A stretch of 33,834 nucleotides of DNA from Treponema sp. (GTDB lineage: Bacteria > Spirochaetota > Spirochaetia > Treponematales > Breznakiellaceae). This document shows positions 1 to 6,530 of this stretch, piece by piece; within the stretch, counting starts at the first letter, position 1, and the number at the start of each line of letters is the position of its first letter. The position numbers were made by a program, and so were the translations under genes. Location of the stretch: the NCBI GenBank assembly GCA_031276295.1, contig JAISNI010000127.1, positions 1 through 33,834 of the forward strand, in the 5' to 3' direction. The notes below the pieces were generated by a model. That model saw only the letters and a list, made by a program, of their open reading frames with translations. It ran no database searches and had not been told where the DNA came from.

Positions 1-8
1 TATAAATC

Positions 9-140
9 ATGCAAATAACTATAGAAATCAAATGCCCCCATTGCCACAGTTCCAACATAACCCGAAAGGGGAAAAAGAACAACGGCACACAAAATTATCT
101 TTGTAAAGACTGCGGACGCTATAATGAACCCAAGAATTAA
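9..140 (+). pseudogene. IS1-type transposase InsA N-terminal zinc-finger fragment
   Basis: A 43-codon reading frame begins at the ATG at 9 and stops with TAA at 138-140. It carries two CxxC pairs, CPHC near residue 9 and CKDC near residue 32, joined by a basic stretch, with 'NYLCKDCGR' following. This is the layout of the zinc-binding N-terminus of IS1-family InsA proteins. A whole InsA is about 90 residues and continues after CGR into a helix-turn-helix. Here the frame leaves the family after 'CGR' and ends six residues later, just before IS3-derived DNA, so I read it as a remnant. It could instead be a free-standing small zinc-ribbon protein, which is less likely beside other IS debris. Confidence 0.55.
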
Positions 141-160
141 GACAAAAAAAATGATAAAAT

Positions 161-202
161 AGGTGGACCGGCAGCCCCGAAGGGGCAAAGGAAGGACCAC
201 CT
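161..202 (+). repeat. IS3 element left-end region with nested hairpin upstream of orfA
   Basis: AGGTGG at 161-166 pairs with CCACCT at 197-202, enclosing a perfect GCCCC-GAA-GGGGC hairpin at 174-186. The orfA start codon follows directly at 203 and AAGGA at 192-196 can act as its ribosome binding site. The position fits the terminal region of an IS3-family element. The exact inverted-repeat boundary cannot be fixed because the right end of the element is missing. Confidence 0.4.
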
Positions 203-770
203 ATGAGAAAGACTTATGACAAGGCGTTTAAGGCAAACATTGCCCTGGAAGCCCTCCGCGGCGAGAAAACGCTCCAGAAAATCGTAATCGCCTACGCCGT
301 TCATCCGAATATGGTCAGGCAGTGGAAAACACTGCTCCTGGACAACGCCGTATCGATCTTTGAAAAGTCAGGGAAGGAAACTTCGGCGGAAGTCGAAGCC
401 GAGCACATAAACGACGAGCTCTACCTCCAGGTCGGAAAACTCCAGGTTGAATCGGAAACATCGTTTCCGCCGATTTCTTAAAAAAAAGTATCGGCAACTA
501 TTCGGGAGCGAGCCGATGCGGTAGAGCCGGAACACCGGGAACTGACCATAGCCGAACAATGCAGCATCAAGTATGGGCGACGGACATCACCTATATTACG
601 GTCAATGGCAGCCAGGTATATCTGGCCTGTATACTCGATTGGTATAGCCGGAAAGTGCTTACTTGGCGGGTGTCGAATACGCTGGACGCGGCGTTTTGTG
701 TATCGGTGCTTGAAGAAGCCTTGAGTGTATGGGGGGTCCCTGCAATCTTCAACAATTTTTTGTCAAATAT
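203..770 (+). pseudogene. IS3-family transposase (orfA plus truncated orfB), degenerate
   Basis: The frame at 203-481 is an IS3-family OrfA (helix-turn-helix 'Transposase_8' type), starting 'MRKTYDKAFKANIALEAL' and reaching 'ELYLQVGKLQVE'. After codon GAA near 450 about 17 extra bases containing the palindrome GGAAAC-ATC-GTTTCC break the frame. The expected continuation 'DFLKKKYRQLFGSEPMR' is then found in another frame and stops at 522-524. OrfB begins around 521 ('ELTIAEQCSI') but jumps after about 565 into the catalytic core in a third frame ('VWATDITYI' ... 'LDWYSRKVLTWRVSNT'), so roughly a hundred N-terminal residues are missing. Homology ends near 'PAIFN' at about 756, before the second and third catalytic acidic residues. 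No active transposase can be made. Confidence 0.85.
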
Positions 771-823
771 CTTAACAATATTTATTTAGAAAAATCGCCC
801 TAATTAACCCTCAAGATTTCCGT

Positions 824-1636
824 TTACAGTACCACGCCCGCATCTACCGGAATGACGGCCCCATTGATACGTTCATTTTCCAGTACGGCAAAAGCCATCC
901 GGGCGCTGTCTGCCGGATCAAGCGCCTTGCCGCCGGGACTCAGGCGACGGTTGTAGGCTTTTGTCCCTTCGTCCGTGTATTCGGTATCGGTGAGCCCCGG
1001 ACAGATTACATTACAGGTAACGCCGTGCGGCCCCGCCGTCCTCGCGACGGATTTTGCCAGAACCCCCAGCCCTGTTTTAGCCGCCGAATATGCCGCCGTT
1101 GTACTAAATCCCCTTATAGTATCGGTATTAGTGCCTCCAAAAAGAAGAATTCTTCCCCATTTTTTATCTATCATACCATTAATTACGAGAGAAATAAGGA
1201 TTCCCGGAAAAATAAGGTTGTTTTTTATCAGATAATGCCAGTCCCCGCCGTTCATCTCCCCGATAGGTTTACGGAAGAAGGGCCCCCAGGCGCAAACCAG
1301 TATATCAGGAAGCATATCGGAACGGTAGTTTTTTTCCGCATAGCCGGCCCGGGACGGGGCGGATTCCGGCGTTCCTCCGTGCTTCCCAAACAGAACCGCC
1401 GCCAGATTCAGTATGGCTTCGGCAGCTCCGTCCCCGTCAGCCGGGTAGAGAAAGCCCTCCGCCCGCCCTCCCGCCTCCTGTATGGCCGCAAGCGCCGATT
1501 CAAGCCCTTGCTGCGAGGAACCCCCGTGCAGTACGGTTAGAGCGCCCTGTTTTGCAAGCCCCACGGCAAGCTCGCGGCCTATACCGCCGGTTCCTCCGAT
1601 GATCAGGGCTTTTTTACCGGCAAATTTCTCTATCAT
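824..1636 (-). CDS. SDR-family (short-chain dehydrogenase/reductase) oxidoreductase
   Basis: A 270-residue protein with the classical SDR fold signs: a glycine-rich cofactor motif GGTGGIG at residues 14-20 and the catalytic YxxxK (Y183, K187) followed by 'VTCNVICPGLTDTEY', typical of NAD(P)H-dependent 3-oxoacyl-ACP-reductase-like enzymes. Oddities: the usual NNAG motif after strand 4 is 'CAWGPF'; an insertion of about 25 residues (roughly 86-110) precedes strand 4; and the position 13 residues before Tyr183, normally the catalytic Ser, is Asn170, with Thr169 and Thr171 beside it. The fold is clear, but substrate and full activity are not. The start codon is only 26 bp from the start of the divergent methyltransferase gene. 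Confidence 0.85.
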   Translation of the reverse strand: MIEKFAGKKALIIGGTGGIGRELAVGLAKQGALTVLHGGSSQQGLESALAAIQEAGGRAEGFLYPADGDGAAEAILNLAAVLFGKHGGTPESAPSRAGYAEKNYRSDMLPDILVCAWGPFFRKPIGEMNGGDWHYLIKNNLIFPGILISLVINGMIDKKWGRILLFGGTNTDTIRGFSTTAAYSAAKTGLGVLAKSVARTAGPHGVTCNVICPGLTDTEYTDEGTKAYNRRLSPGGKALDPADSARMAFAVLENERINGAVIPVDAGVVL

Positions 1637-1662
1637 ACTTTAATTGTATACATTTTTAGGGT

Positions 1663-2406
1663 ATGTTGTATAGAAATATGCGTTTGGAAGATATTGTTAT
1701 TATCCTTGCCGGGCCGGGGGAGGCAGGGAATATAGGGGCGGTCTGCCGGGCTATGAAGAATATGGGGCTTAGCCGACTGCAGCTGGTCAGCCCCCAGGAC
1801 GGGGCGCTCAACCAGGAAGTGATCCGTGCACGGGCCGTACACGCGGCGGATCTGTGGGACCATGCGAAAACCTGTGAAACCATAGCGGAGGCCGCCGCCG
1901 GATGTTCCCTGGTTGTCGGGATAACCCGCCGTCGGGGACGCCGGCGCAAGGCCCATACCCTGCCGCCCGATGAATTGGCGCGCTTCCTCAAAGACCAAAA
2001 CGGCCGGGCCGCCTTGGTCTTCGGCAACGAGCGTACCGGCCTTGAAGACGGCGAACTTGCCTGCTGCAATCTGGCTTCGCATATCCCCGCGGACAGCGCC
2101 TTCCCTTCCCTCAATCTTTCCCATGCCGTGCAGATATACTGTTACGAATTATACCGCAGCCTTGCCCCGGCGGAAGCGGTGGAAGGTCAATGGATACCCC
2201 TGGATCAGGCCGGTATTCAGGATTTAACGCTACAGGTAACGGATTCCCTCGAATCTTTGGGTTTTTACAGGCAACGGGGCAGGCAGGATCAGGAGATTTT
2301 TTTCCGTGATATTTTTTCCCGGGCCGGTATTACCGAGGGGGAAGCCCGTTATATGCGGGATATTTTTGCCAAAGCAGCCCGGCTTGCACTAAAAGGGCCT
2401 TTATAA
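1663..2406 (+). CDS. trmJ: TrmJ-type tRNA/rRNA 2'-O-methyltransferase (SPOUT/TrmH family)
   Basis: This 247-residue protein has the three SPOUT methyltransferase motifs in order: 'GNIGAVCRAMKNMGL' near the N-terminus (RNA contact and catalytic Arg), 'ALVFGNERTGL' in the middle, and 'FPSLNLSHAVQIYCYEL', which forms the S-adenosylmethionine-binding knot. The domain order and C-terminal helical extension match TrmJ, which methylates the 2'-OH of position 32 in tRNA, more than TrmL (shorter) or RlmB (extra N-terminal domain). The start could instead be the ATG at 1678, giving 'MRLEDIVIILAGPGEAGN', which lines up better with the N-terminus of the E. coli protein. Neither start has a convincing ribosome binding site. 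It acts in the cytoplasm on RNA. The exact target is inferred. Confidence 0.85.
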   Translation: MLYRNMRLEDIVIILAGPGEAGNIGAVCRAMKNMGLSRLQLVSPQDGALNQEVIRARAVHAADLWDHAKTCETIAEAAAGCSLVVGITRRRGRRRKAHTLPPDELARFLKDQNGRAALVFGNERTGLEDGELACCNLASHIPADSAFPSLNLSHAVQIYCYELYRSLAPAEAVEGQWIPLDQAGIQDLTLQVTDSLESLGFYRQRGRQDQEIFFRDIFSRAGITEGEARYMRDIFAKAARLALKGPL

Positions 2407-2426
2407 AGGCGCTAGGCACACTCTGA

Positions 2427-2666
2427 TTAGGCTTCCGCCGTTTCCGCAAGAGCCATTTCCCGGCGGATCATGTCGTTAATCAGTTCCGCCGGTGTTTTAT
2501 TCGTAGCCATCATCTTTACTTTAAGGTATTCAGCGGAAAATGTGCCAAGAATAATCGTTCGTTCACGGTTTTTGATAAACGGCCCTTGAACATTGGCGTC
2601 CGCTTCTTCATCAGTTATAATCTTTGCCTGCACCGGTGCCAGGCACCTCTGGTAGCAGCCCGACAT
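2427..2666 (-). CDS. Small hypothetical protein, possibly ribbon-helix-helix-like, N-terminus disrupted
   Basis: A 79-codon frame whose C-terminal half, 'ERTIILGTFSAEYLKVKM' followed by an acidic/basic helix ending 'INDMIRREMALAETAEA', has the strand-helix-helix pattern and size of a CopG/RHH antitoxin-like protein. The resemblance is weak. Its first residues are encoded across the GTGCCAGGCAC palindrome at 2635-2647 and the tail of the RAYT remnant, so the original N-terminus has probably been replaced. An in-frame GTG lies inside the palindrome. No ribosome binding site is visible and no toxin partner lies next to it. It may be a gene fragment. Confidence 0.35.
   Translation of the reverse strand: MSGCYQRCLAPVQAKIITDEEADANVQGPFIKNRERTIILGTFSAEYLKVKMMATNKTPAELINDMIRREMALAETAEA
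2635..2647. repeat. REP-like palindrome GGTGCC-A-GGCACC (downstream side of RAYT)
   Basis: A perfect 6+6 inverted repeat around one central base. The same GTGCC-N-GGCAC core occurs at 2982-2994, 3011-3023 and 4746-4758. Palindromes on both sides of a RAYT-type gene are the arrangement known for REP sequences mobilised by their associated Y1 transposase. Confidence 0.6.
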
Positions 2667-2933
2667 ACGACAGGCGGGTCATATCGGTATAATCAACCAG
2701 ACCGGAAAGATTATGCCTGATGTAATACGCGCCCGAGGCTTTCCGAGCAGGTGTATGTGGGTCGGCATAATACAAAAATTGGCAAGCCGAAAGCTGAATT
2801 TTTCCTTGGCGTCCTTGAGGACAAGCAACATGGTTTTTCTCCCCACATTGCACTCAAAGACCCGCTTTTTGTCATTGGTACGGGACGTAACGTGATACGC
2901 CGCCCCTTCAATGAATTCCCGTTTTTTCCGCAT
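2650..2933 (-). pseudogene. REP-associated tyrosine transposase (RAYT, Y1/HUH family) remnant
   Basis: Starting at the ATG at 2931-2933, preceded by GGAGGT six bases upstream, the frame reads 'MRKKREFIEGAAYHVTSR' and reaches 'FCIMPTHIHLL'. These are the N-terminal strand and the HUH metal-binding motif (H59, H61) of IS200/IS605-like Y1 transposases of the RAYT subgroup. After HIHLL the homology is lost across shifting frames ('GKPRARITSG', 'SLGRVLHQA'), and the frame stops near 2679 without the helix carrying the nicking tyrosine. RAYTs are usually 150-250 residues, so more than half is gone. It is flanked by REP-like palindromes. It should be inactive as a nuclease. Confidence 0.8.
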
Positions 2934-2939
2934 AAAAAT

Positions 2940-2968
2940 ACCTCCGTACTTATATATGGTACGGAGGT
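2940..2968 (-). promoter_or_regulatory. Hairpin sequestering the RAYT ribosome binding site
   Basis: ACCTCCGTAC at 2940-2949 and GTACGGAGGT at 2959-2968 form a perfect 10-bp stem with a 9-base AT-rich loop. On the minus-strand transcript the second arm contains GGAGGT, the only good Shine-Dalgarno sequence for the RAYT start at 2933, six bases from the ATG. Folding would hide it. IS200-type transposase mRNAs are known to be held down by just such leader hairpins. The role here is inferred from position. Confidence 0.6.
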
Positions 2969-2981
2969 GTCGTTTTGCTTT

Positions 2982-3023
2982 AGTGCCGGGCACTTTTTTT
3001 TAAAAAAATTGGTGCCAGGCACC
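2982..3023. repeat. REPIN-like pair of palindromes; probable bidirectional terminator
   Basis: Two palindromes, AGTGCC-G-GGCACT (2982-2994) and GGTGCC-A-GGCACC (3011-3023), are separated by a T8/A7 tract. The halves are themselves complementary, so the whole can fold as one long hairpin, the REPIN layout. Read on the minus strand, GGTGCC-T-GGCACC followed by AATTTTTTT lies just past the stop codon of the lipoprotein gene and looks like its intrinsic terminator. Read on the plus strand, the first palindrome followed by eight T residues does the same. Confidence 0.6.
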
Positions 3024-3032
3024 CCTGCGCCC

Positions 3033-4457
3033 TTACTCCGCCGCTTGGGCAACCGTAGCCGGAGTCCCCACAGGAAGCGGGGCCACCACATCGGTATCAG
3101 GCACATAATTCAAGCCACCAGCTATCCTTTCTGTCACCGCCACATCATCCTTAAATGCCCGCAACTCCTCACAGTCACCCATCTGGGTAATCAACGCATC
3201 AACAAAGGCCTTGAGGCTCTCCGTTTGCAACACCCCTAAGGGAGTATCCGGATTGGAAACGGACAGACCCAATACCTCAAGCACAAGGGGCCGGATGCCG
3301 TCACGATAAGCACCAGCCTGTGCCGATGGATTTACGCCTATCTCAGAGATAGTTGTACCACGAAGATTATTATAAGTGCCAGTACGCCCCCCATCGCCTA
3401 TCCCGCTGGCAGTACGAGCACTTATATACCCCGTTCTTGCTGTTTCAAGTTCACCATCAGCCGCCATCTTCCAGTCACGGGTAATCAAATAATTCAATTT
3501 CTGATGTGCATTAAAATATTTATCAAAACTCGTCGCTGACTCGCCGTCCATCTTACCACGAAGCAAACCACGAATACCTTCACCCACAGTATCCATATTG
3601 GCAAGGAAATTATTCAGCGTTATATTAGAGTCAGCCGCGGCTTTGCCCTGGCGTATCTGGTCCTCGTAAGCCTGTAATTGGTTAAGTATAATGGACGCAT
3701 CCTCACCCTGGTTCCGTATGCTCATAATGTACTGCTCAATATCCGCCGCCTGCTGTGACAGTGCCGTCAGAATTTGCCTTATACTGCTGGGCGCACCTTC
3801 ATACAATTCAGTAACAGAGTGATCAGAAGAGACAATTTTGCTAACCACACCAACATCAGTCCTATTTTTGAATGCCTCAAGAGTTCCGCCCGGAAGGTAG
3901 TAATGTGTAGGCACGCTCAATGAGGGTGGGGTGGTGATTTCATCTGTGGGAATTTCCTCCACAGGCTGACCGGGCTCTGGGAAAATCGGAGCGGGTTTTT
4001 CTGCATCCCTATCTATTTCTCTGCCTGTCGGCGTATAGCGGGTTATACGACCTCCACCCGGAAGGAGGTCATCCGTCAGAGAAATAGTCTCATCAGTCTC
4101 CACAACAAATTCCCTAATAACCCTCTTCTCTTGCATCATCTCTTGCAATATTGAAGGATTATCCTCCTTCTCGAACCATTGAACTCTGGAATCAGTATTC
4201 GGATTATCATCATAGAAGACCCAGATAGTCTCTTTTTGTATCGTCCTGGTCTCCGGCTTTGTAGGGTCCTGGTTGTTGGGGTTGTTTGGGTCATTTGGGT
4301 TGCTGGGATTATTGGGCGAACCCTGGTCCGGGTCTGTCCCCACCAAGTTACCGCACCCTACCAACGATGCGGTTGCCATCACACCCGCAAGTGCTAAGGT
4401 TGGCAAAACCATCCACCTTTTTTTCCCGCTCTTTTCCTGCTGTTTTTTCTGTTCCAT
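3033..4457 (-). CDS. Putative outer-membrane or periplasmic lipoprotein, function unknown
   Basis: A 474-residue protein with a lysine-rich N-terminus, a hydrophobic stretch and the lipobox 'SLVGC' with acceptor Cys35, so it should be lipidated and anchored by signal peptidase II processing. A low-complexity Asn/Pro linker (residues about 42-66, 'NNPSNPNDPNNPNN' style) then separates the anchor from a mostly hydrophilic body with helical stretches such as 'QILTALSQQAADIEQYI' and 'INDQIRQGKAAADS'-like segments. I recognise no catalytic domain. The start is supported by AAGGAGA just upstream on the minus strand. Base composition is lower in G+C than MurA or the liv genes, so acquisition by transfer is possible. 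Transcription probably ends at the palindrome at 3011-3023. Confidence 0.75.
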   Translation of the reverse strand: MEQKKQQEKSGKKRWMVLPTLALAGVMATASLVGCGNLVGTDPDQGSPNNPSNPNDPNNPNNQDPTKPETRTIQKETIWVFYDDNPNTDSRVQWFEKEDNPSILQEMMQEKRVIREFVVETDETISLTDDLLPGGGRITRYTPTGREIDRDAEKPAPIFPEPGQPVEEIPTDEITTPPSLSVPTHYYLPGGTLEAFKNRTDVGVVSKIVSSDHSVTELYEGAPSSIRQILTALSQQAADIEQYIMSIRNQGEDASIILNQLQAYEDQIRQGKAAADSNITLNNFLANMDTVGEGIRGLLRGKMDGESATSFDKYFNAHQKLNYLITRDWKMAADGELETARTGYISARTASGIGDGGRTGTYNNLRGTTISEIGVNPSAQAGAYRDGIRPLVLEVLGLSVSNPDTPLGVLQTESLKAFVDALITQMGDCEELRAFKDDVAVTERIAGGLNYVPDTDVVAPLPVGTPATVAQAAE

Positions 4458-4603
4458 CTGCTTTCTCCTTGTTTAAAATATTATTAAATGGTACTAAACC
4501 GCCGTATAGGCTGGAATCCGCCTGCGGAGGACAAAAAGACGCGGAATAGCCCGGAGGACAAATTTATCCCCCAGATTAAAGAAAAGATGAAAGTGAGTCT
4601 TAT

Positions 4604-4626
4604 GAGAGAGAGAGAGAGAGAGAGAG
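4604..4626. repeat. (GA)n dinucleotide tract, 11.5 units
   Basis: An uninterrupted run of alternating G and A lies in the gap between two divergent genes, about 147 bp from the lipoprotein start and 133 bp from the start of the Cys-repeat protein. Tracts of this length slip readily during replication and are a classical cause of phase variation when they sit in a promoter. No other dinucleotide run of comparable length was noticed in the window. Confidence 0.9.
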
Positions 4627-4745
4627 CAAGAATCGTGCCAAGCGACCTAAGTTTCTTTCAGGAAAAAAATCGTGCAAATTTTTTCTAAAATTCCAAATAT
4701 TCATCTTGATATAATTTATAATCCAGCCTAAATTCTTTGTCAAGG

Positions 4746-4758
4746 GGTGCCTGGCACT
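4746..4758. repeat. REP-like palindrome abutting a start codon
   Basis: GGTGCC-T-GGCACT lies directly against the ATG at 4759 and takes up the translation initiation region. Its GTG at 4747 is in frame and would add 'MPGT'. The palindrome shares its core with those around the RAYT remnant about 1.7 kb away and suggests insertion of a single REP unit between ribosome binding site and start. Confidence 0.6.
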
Positions 4759-5091
4759 ATGATAAGAAAATATTTTTTACACATCGCGCTTCCTCTGTTT
4801 GTGCTGTGTCTGGCAGCGGGCCTCTACGCGGCCGGTGCAAGCCGGTGCAGGTTCTGCGGGTCCCAATCTTACGGCAGCGGCTGCCCCTACAACGTAAACG
4901 GAAGGTATCATGTGCATATAGGCGATGAACAATCCTGCGTCTACTGCGGTTCCTCTTCCTATGGCAGCGGTTGTCCCTATTCCCCGTCCCGAAAGCATAT
5001 ACACGGCCACGGCGCAAAGTGCATCTACTGCGGTTCAACCTCCTACGGCAGCGGCTGCCCCTATTCCCCGCACCGCTACCATGAAAGATAA
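4759..5091 (+). CDS. Small secreted protein with three Cys-rich CxxCGS-SYGSGCPY repeats
   Basis: A 110-residue protein. Residues 1-23 form a signal peptide ('MIRKYFLHIALPLFVLCLAA'). The mature part is almost entirely three repeats beginning at C30, C60 and C88, each of the form C-x2-C-G-S-x-S-Y-G-S-G-C-P-Y followed about seven residues later by one or more His. Three Cys plus His per unit suggests metal binding, a zinc-ribbon-like knuckle, or disulphide bonds after export. I do not recognise a named family. I chose ATG 4759 over the in-frame GTG at 4747 because 4747 lies inside a REP palindrome; AAGGGG at 4742-4747 could be the ribosome binding site. MurA follows 48 bp downstream on the same strand. 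Confidence 0.75.
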   Translation: MIRKYFLHIALPLFVLCLAAGLYAAGASRCRFCGSQSYGSGCPYNVNGRYHVHIGDEQSCVYCGSSSYGSGCPYSPSRKHIHGHGAKCIYCGSTSYGSGCPYSPHRYHER

Positions 5092-5139
5092 GCGCCGCAA
5101 ACGGCTAGACGCCCATGCCCCCCGGCGGTACAGTGAACT

Positions 5140-6417
5140 ATGAACCAGTACCATATTGAAGGCGGCTTCCCGATTAGCGGCGTTATCAGGGCAAGCGGAA
5201 ACAAAAACGCGGCCCTGCCCTGCATAGCCGCGGCGCTCTTAACGGACGAACCTGTTGTGCTCCGTAACATACCGGACATAGAAGACGTACAGGTTATGCT
5301 GGATATATACCAATCCCTCGGCGGTCAGGTTGAAAAACTGGGGGCCGGCGCTTACCGTATGATCCTCCGCGATATTAAAAGTTCCGAGGTTCCGCCGGAA
5401 CAGGCGCGCAAGATGCGGGCCTCTATCCTCTTTGCCGGCCCGCTTTTGGCGCGTACCGGCAAGGTAGTGCTGCCCCCGCCGGGCGGCGATGTTATAGGCC
5501 GCAGGCGCCTCGACACGCACTTCCTCGCGCTGACGGAACTGGGGGCCCAGGTAACAACGGACGACACCTTTGTATTCGGCGCGGCCTGCCTTAAAGGGGC
5601 CGATATTTTCCTGGACGAAGCCTCGGTAACCGCCACGGAAAACGCGGTGATGGCGGCGGTTACCGCGGAAGGCGAAACTATCCTGACCAATGCCGCAAGC
5701 GAGCCCCATGTGCAGGATCTGTGCCGTATGCTCAGGGCTATGGGCGCGCGGATAGAGGGGATAGGTTCCAATATTCTGCGGATAAAGGCCGTGCGCAAGC
5801 TCTCCGGTTGCGATTTTAAGATAGGCGCCGATTTCATGGAGGTAGGTTCCTTTATCGGCCTGGCCGCCGCTACCCACGGCGAACTTACCATAGAGGGCCC
5901 GGAGGTACGGGACCTCCGGCCCGCAAAGATAGCCTTCGGCAAACTGGGCATAGTCTGGCAGCATGAGGGGACGGCGCTCCATGTTCCCGCGAAACAGGAA
6001 ATGGCGGTAAACTGCGATCTCGGCGGAATGATCCCCAAGATTGACGACGCTCCCTGGCCGGGCTTTCCGCCCGATCTTACGAGCATCATAACGGTTGTGG
6101 CTACCCAGGTTTCCGGTACGGTACTGATCCACGAGAAGATGTTTGAATCGCGTATGTTCTTTGTGGACAAGCTCATCGCTATGGGCGCCCGTATCGTACT
6201 CTGCGATCCGCACCGCGCCGTTGTTTCAGGCCCGTCCAGGCTTGCCGGTTCCGAACTCCATAGCCCCGATGTAAGGGCCGGTATGGCAATGGTTATCGCC
6301 GCCATGTGCGCCGAAGGAAAAAGCGTTATACGCAACGTGTATCAGATAGAACGCGGCTACGAAAATCTTGTCAAACGGCTTTCTTCCCTGGGCGCAAGGA
6401 TACGGGGGGAAGAATGA
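5140..6417 (+). CDS. murA: UDP-N-acetylglucosamine 1-carboxyvinyltransferase (MurA), Asp-type active site
   Basis: MurA makes the first committed step of peptidoglycan synthesis in the cytoplasm, transferring enolpyruvate from phosphoenolpyruvate to UDP-GlcNAc. The 425-residue length is normal. K22-N23 ('SGNKNAALP') are the conserved substrate-binding pair, and the later motifs 'VGSFIGLAA', 'DLRPAKIAF' and '[15 protein letters not shown]' match the inside-out alpha/beta barrel of the family. In the mobile loop '[11 protein letters not shown]' the normal Cys (Cys115 in E. coli) is Asp117. The same change in Borrelia, Chlamydia and Mycobacterium MurA gives intrinsic fosfomycin resistance while keeping activity. 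AroA was considered and rejected because the loop and N-terminus are MurA-type. The ribosome binding site is weak, so translation may depend on the upstream gene. Confidence 0.95.
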   Translation: MNQYHIEGGFPISGVIRASGNKNAALPCIAAALLTDEPVVLRNIPDIEDVQVMLDIYQSLGGQVEKLGAGAYRMILRDIKSSEVPPEQARKMRASILFAGPLLARTGKVVLPPPGGDVIGRRRLDTHFLALTELGAQVTTDDTFVFGAACLKGADIFLDEASVTATENAVMAAVTAEGETILTNAASEPHVQDLCRMLRAMGARIEGIGSNILRIKAVRKLSGCDFKIGADFMEVGSFIGLAAATHGELTIEGPEVRDLRPAKIAFGKLGIVWQHEGTALHVPAKQEMAVNCDLGGMIPKIDDAPWPGFPPDLTSIITVVATQVSGTVLIHEKMFESRMFFVDKLIAMGARIVLCDPHRAVVSGPSRLAGSELHSPDVRAGMAMVIAAMCAEGKSVIRNVYQIERGYENLVKRLSSLGARIRGEE

Positions 6418-6530
6418 AAAAGGCCGGGAATGTGCGGGACTTCATTGTTGTCTACAATAATAAATAAAATAAAGACTACAGGATAGAAACTACTATAAAA
6501 ATTACAGAGAAACTACAAGGAGATACAGAA

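Larger units (their letters stand above)
4458..4758. other. Intergenic region between the divergent lipoprotein and Cys-repeat genes
   Basis: This 301-bp gap holds no convincing gene. A short frame at 4488-4688 is mostly the (GA)n tract read as Arg-Glu and is not credible. Two overlapping TATAAT-like boxes occur at 4710-4715 and 4717-4722, oriented to serve the gene at 4759, but without a good -35 box. The (GA)n run and a REP-like palindrome are annotated separately. Confidence 0.5.

Noticed and set aside
4488-4688. Plus-strand frame of 66 codons containing an Arg-Glu run
   Set aside because: The run is simply the (GA)n tract translated; the rest is unstructured and unsupported.
5239-6213. 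Long minus-strand frames opposite murA (324 and 327 codons)
   Set aside because: They are antisense shadows of a clearly coding, GC-rich gene and match nothing recognisable.
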